A DNA stretch of 64,000 nucleotides, taken from Micromonospora antibiotica. Lineage in GTDB: Bacteria > Actinomycetota > Actinomycetes > Mycobacteriales > Micromonosporaceae. A model generated the notes under the pieces. It had not been told where the DNA came from. It searched no databases and saw only the letters and a list, made by a program, of their open reading frames with translations. This document shows, piece by piece, positions 61,339-64,000 of this stretch. Every line of letters starts with the position of its first letter. Positions within the stretch are counted from its first letter, which is position 1. Location of the stretch: positions 124,001 to 188,000 of the forward strand of contig NZ_JAGFWR010000009.1 in NCBI RefSeq assembly GCF_017599305.1, in the 5' to 3' direction. A program made the position numbers and the translations under genes.

Positions 61339-63798
61339 GTGGGCGCACCCCCCGCCTCCGCCGCCGACCGGGCGCTGGCCCGGCCCCGGCGTCGTCCGCT
61401 CGCCGCCCTGGCCGCCCTGCTGGCGCTGGTCGCGGTGGGTGCCGCGATGCTGGTCACCCTGGCCACCCCGACGCCCCGACCGGTCGACGCCCCGGCCGAC
61501 GAGTTCAGCGCCGGACGGGCGTACCGGACGGTGCAGACGGTGGCGCAACGCCCGCACCCGGCCGGCAGCGCCGCCAACGACCAGGTCCGTGAGCACCTGG
61601 TCGGGGTGCTGAGCGGGCTGGGCCTGGAGACCGAGGTGCAGGACACCGTCGCCCCGGAGGCCGGGCAGCTCAGCGGGGCGGCCGGCGGCGCCACCTTCGC
61701 CCGGGTCCGCAACGTGGTGGCCCGACTGCCCGGCACCGCCTCCACCGGCCGGGTCTTCCTGGTGGCGCACTACGACTCGGTGCAGACCGGCCCGGGTGGC
61801 AACGACGACGCGGCCGGCACCTCCACCGTGCTGGAGGTGGCCCGCGCGCTGGCCGCCGGTCCCCGGCCCCGCAACGACGTCGTGTTCGTGCTGACCGACG
61901 CCGAGGAGGCGTGCCTGTGCGGGGCGGCGGCGTTCGCGGCGAGTCACCCGCTGGCCGCCGACGGCGGGGTGGTGCTCAACCTGGAGGCGCGGGGCTCCAC
62001 CGGGCCGGTGATCATGTTCGAGACGTCCCGGAACAACGCCGAGCTGGTGGCCGCCTTCGGTCGGGGCGCACCGCACCCGGTGGGCACCTCGTTCGCCGTG
62101 GAGATCTACCGGGCGCTGCCCAACGACACCGACTTCACCGCCTTCCTCGACCACGACTTCGTCGGGTTGAACGCGGCGTACATCGACGGGGGCGCGATCT
62201 ACCACACCCCGCTGGACACCCCGGCGGCGATGGACCGGGGCAGCCTCCAGATGCACGGCGACAACGCGCTCGGGCTGGCCCGGGAGTTCGGCCGCGCCGA
62301 CCTGACGGCGCTGAAGTCCGGCCACGACGCCACCTACTTCCCGGTGCCGGGCGGGCTGGTCCGCTACCCCGGCTGGCTGACCTGGCCACTGGCCGCCCTG
62401 GCGGTGCTCGGGGTGCTGGTGCTGGGCTGGCAGGTCCGGCACACCGGCCGGGCCGGCACCGGTCGCCTGTTCGCCGGGTTCGGGCTGGCGCTGGTGCCGA
62501 TCGTGGCCGCCCCGGTCGCCGCCCAACTACTCTGGGCGGGGATCACCGCGCTGCGCCCCGGCTACGCCGAGCTGCTCGACCCGTACCGGCCGGTCTGGTA
62601 CCGGCTGGCGGTGGTGGCGCTCGCCGCCGCGATCCTGCTCGCCTGGTATGCGCTGACCCGCCGCCGGGTCGGCCCGGCGGCGCCGGCCGTCGGCGGGCTG
62701 GGCTGGCTGGCCCTGCTCGGTGTGGTGCTGGCCGCGCTGGTGCCCGGCGGGGCGTACCTGGCCACCCTGCCGGCGCTGGCCGGCGCGCTCGCCGGCCTGG
62801 TGGCGCTGCGGTGCCGGATCGACGGCCCGTGGCCGGTGGTCGCGGTGACCCTGGCCGGCGCGGTCGCCGTGGTGATCCTGCTGCCCACGGTGGTGCTGCT
62901 CTTCCCCGCGCTGGGGATGGCGATGGGCGGGGTGGCGGCCCTGTTCGCGGTGCTGCTGGGGCTGGCCGCGCTGCCGGTGCTCGACCTGCTGCACCCGGCC
63001 GCCGGGCTGCCCGGCCCGACCGCCGACGACGAACGCGGCGCGGTCGACCCGGCCGCCGACGACGAGCGACGCCGGGTCGCCGCCCGTGGCCGTCGGCTCG
63101 GCGCGCTGCCGGCCGTCGCCGCCGCGCTCGCCGCCACCCTGTTCGCCGGGGTCGGCCTGGCGGTCGACCGCTTCGACGCCGACCACCCCGTGCCCACCCA
63201 CCTGATGTACGCCCTCGACGCCGACACCAACGAGGCGCAGTGGATCACCCGCGAGGAGGAACCTCAGCCGTGGACCAAGGAGCACGCCGGTTCACACTTC
63301 AGCGAGTACCTGGGCGCAGCGTTCCCCGGCCTGGGTAGGGAGTCGATGCGTACCGGGGTGGCACCGGCGGCGAACCTGCCCGCGCCGACGGTGCAGGTAC
63401 TGGCCGACACCACCGCCGGTGGGCTGCGCACCCTGCGGCTACGACTGCTCCCCCAGCGCACCGTCCGGCTGGCCACCCTGCACGTGGACGCGACCACCGC
63501 CGAGGTGACCCGGGCCGAGGTGGCCGGCCGGGACGTGCCCGTCGGGCGGCAACCGACCGTCGAGGAGGCGTCGCTGGACCGGTGGGGCTTCGGGATCGTC
63601 TTCCACGCCCCGCCGCCGGAGGGTGTCGAGATCACCCTGACCGTGCGGCCCCGGGCAGCCAAGGTGGCGCTGCGGGCGATGGACGCCAGCGACGGGTTGA
63701 CGGCGTTGCCGGGGTTCCGGGCACGGCCGGCGGGGGTGGGGGTGGCCGGGTCGCACACCTCGGAGATGCTGGCGGTCGCCCGCACCTATTCCTTCTGA
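61339..63798 (+). CDS. Membrane M28-family zinc peptidase (ERMP1-like)
   Basis: An 819-residue protein. One N-terminal helix (residues about 22-42), then an M28 aminopeptidase domain with LVAHYDSVQTGPGGNDDAAG, TDAEEACLCGAAAF, YRALPNDTDFTAF and AIYHTPLDTPAAMD, which supply the two zinc sites. About eight membrane helices follow (350-610), then an outer C-terminal beta domain. This layout is that of ERMP1/Pff1 proteases of eukaryotic organelles. The GTG at 61339 has GAGGAG six bases upstream. Confidence 0.9.
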   Translation: MGAPPASAADRALARPRRRPLAALAALLALVAVGAAMLVTLATPTPRPVDAPADEFSAGRAYRTVQTVAQRPHPAGSAANDQVREHLVGVLSGLGLETEVQDTVAPEAGQLSGAAGGATFARVRNVVARLPGTASTGRVFLVAHYDSVQTGPGGNDDAAGTSTVLEVARALAAGPRPRNDVVFVLTDAEEACLCGAAAFAASHPLAADGGVVLNLEARGSTGPVIMFETSRNNAELVAAFGRGAPHPVGTSFAVEIYRALPNDTDFTAFLDHDFVGLNAAYIDGGAIYHTPLDTPAAMDRGSLQMHGDNALGLAREFGRADLTALKSGHDATYFPVPGGLVRYPGWLTWPLAALAVLGVLVLGWQVRHTGRAGTGRLFAGFGLALVPIVAAPVAAQLLWAGITALRPGYAELLDPYRPVWYRLAVVALAAAILLAWYALTRRRVGPAAPAVGGLGWLALLGVVLAALVPGGAYLATLPALAGALAGLVALRCRIDGPWPVVAVTLAGAVAVVILLPTVVLLFPALGMAMGGVAALFAVLLGLAALPVLDLLHPAAGLPGPTADDERGAVDPAADDERRRVAARGRRLGALPAVAAALAATLFAGVGLAVDRFDADHPVPTHLMYALDADTNEAQWITREEEPQPWTKEHAGSHFSEYLGAAFPGLGRESMRTGVAPAANLPAPTVQVLADTTAGGLRTLRLRLLPQRTVRLATLHVDATTAEVTRAEVAGRDVPVGRQPTVEEASLDRWGFGIVFHAPPPEGVEITLTVRPRAAKVALRAMDASDGLTALPGFRARPAGVGVAGSHTSEMLAVARTYSF

Positions 63799-63841
63799 CG
63801 CTTGGCACCAACATCGGCGACGCCCCTTGACCTGACTGTGA

Positions 63842-64000
63842 GCCAGCGCCGACGCCCAGCGGCAACTGCACGCGTTGATGATCACCTCACCCGAGGTCGT
63901 GCGAGCCTGTTTCCGCGGCCAGAGCACCCGCCTCATGCTCACCACCGCCACCCGACTACGTCCCACCACCAGCGCGGAGGTGGACGTCTTCAGGAGCTTG
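63842..64000 (+). pseudogene. IS110-type transposase remnant at right edge
   Basis: After an in-frame TGA at 63839, the frame encodes AQRQLHALMITSPEVVRACF and RGQSTRLMLTTATRLRPTTS to the edge, closely like the middle region of IS110-family transposases. The upstream part is missing, so it is truncated. It may continue beyond the window. Confidence 0.7.

Noticed and set aside
1..64000. tRNA, rRNA or known riboswitch
   Set aside because: No cloverleaf with a CCA-type acceptor end or conserved riboswitch core was recognised on reading; a covariance-model scan would be needed to be sure.

Overview
This is a GC-rich actinobacterial chromosome segment, most likely from Micromonosporaceae (Micromonospora or a close relative). 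The reasons are very high GC, frequent GTG and TTG starts, short overlapping operons, and typical actinobacterial families (DUF3107, DUF3152, DUF2252, MoeZ, an RhlE-type helicase with an R/G-rich tail). The assignment rests on sequence character only; no search was run. I saw no rRNA, tRNA, CRISPR array or biosynthetic cluster.

Layout. 1-2.6 kb: two divergent MFS exporters, the second preceded by a translationally coupled 56-codon small ORF. 2.7-20 kb: htpX, then a scattered second respiratory complex I locus read on the minus strand: nuoB (about 19.4 kb), nuoC-nuoH (about 15 kb) and nuoIJKLMN (10.7-3.8 kb). The pieces are separated by unrelated genes (Uma2-like, SnoaL-like, glutathionyl-hydroquinone-reductase-like, subtilisin, Zn-dehydrogenase, DUF2252). 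No nuoA, D, E, F or G is visible. A near-identical ~59-60-bp repeat sits at the nuoL/nuoM and nuoM/nuoN junctions. 20-25 kb: an ECF-type sigma factor with a membrane partner, then a GPH-type transporter coupled to a sphingosine-1-phosphate-lyase-like PLP enzyme. 25-30 kb: an alkyltransferase-like protein, proBA, a squalene-cyclase-repeat protein and moeZ. 30-38 kb: two DUF3152 paralogues, an alpha/beta hydrolase, a 1170-residue largely disordered protein, a TetR regulator and DUF3107. 38-47 kb: a DEAD-box helicase, a methyltransferase, a small membrane protein opposite an XRE regulator, a His-rich two-domain membrane protein and a RecQ helicase with a phosphoribosyltransferase tail. 47-56 kb: a small membrane protein, coaD, a secreted GDPD, a Ktr/Trk potassium uptake pair, a Ser/Thr kinase with a CBM2-like ectodomain, a membrane spermidine-synthase-like protein and a secreted coiled-coil protein. 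56-64 kb: one overlapping operon (PP2C phosphatase with receiver, histidine kinase, response regulator, inositol-monophosphatase), an M28 membrane peptidase, and an IS110-type transposase remnant at the right edge.

The most unexplained signals are not single genes. Imperfect palindromes of about 60-75 bp, in at least three sequence families and five copies, are mostly joined to runs of G (potential G-quadruplex DNA). They sit at gene ends, and in two places they appear to supply the last codons of the neighbouring gene. Several intergenic gaps also hold perfect 12-15 bp GC-only hairpins without a T-tract, probably terminators.
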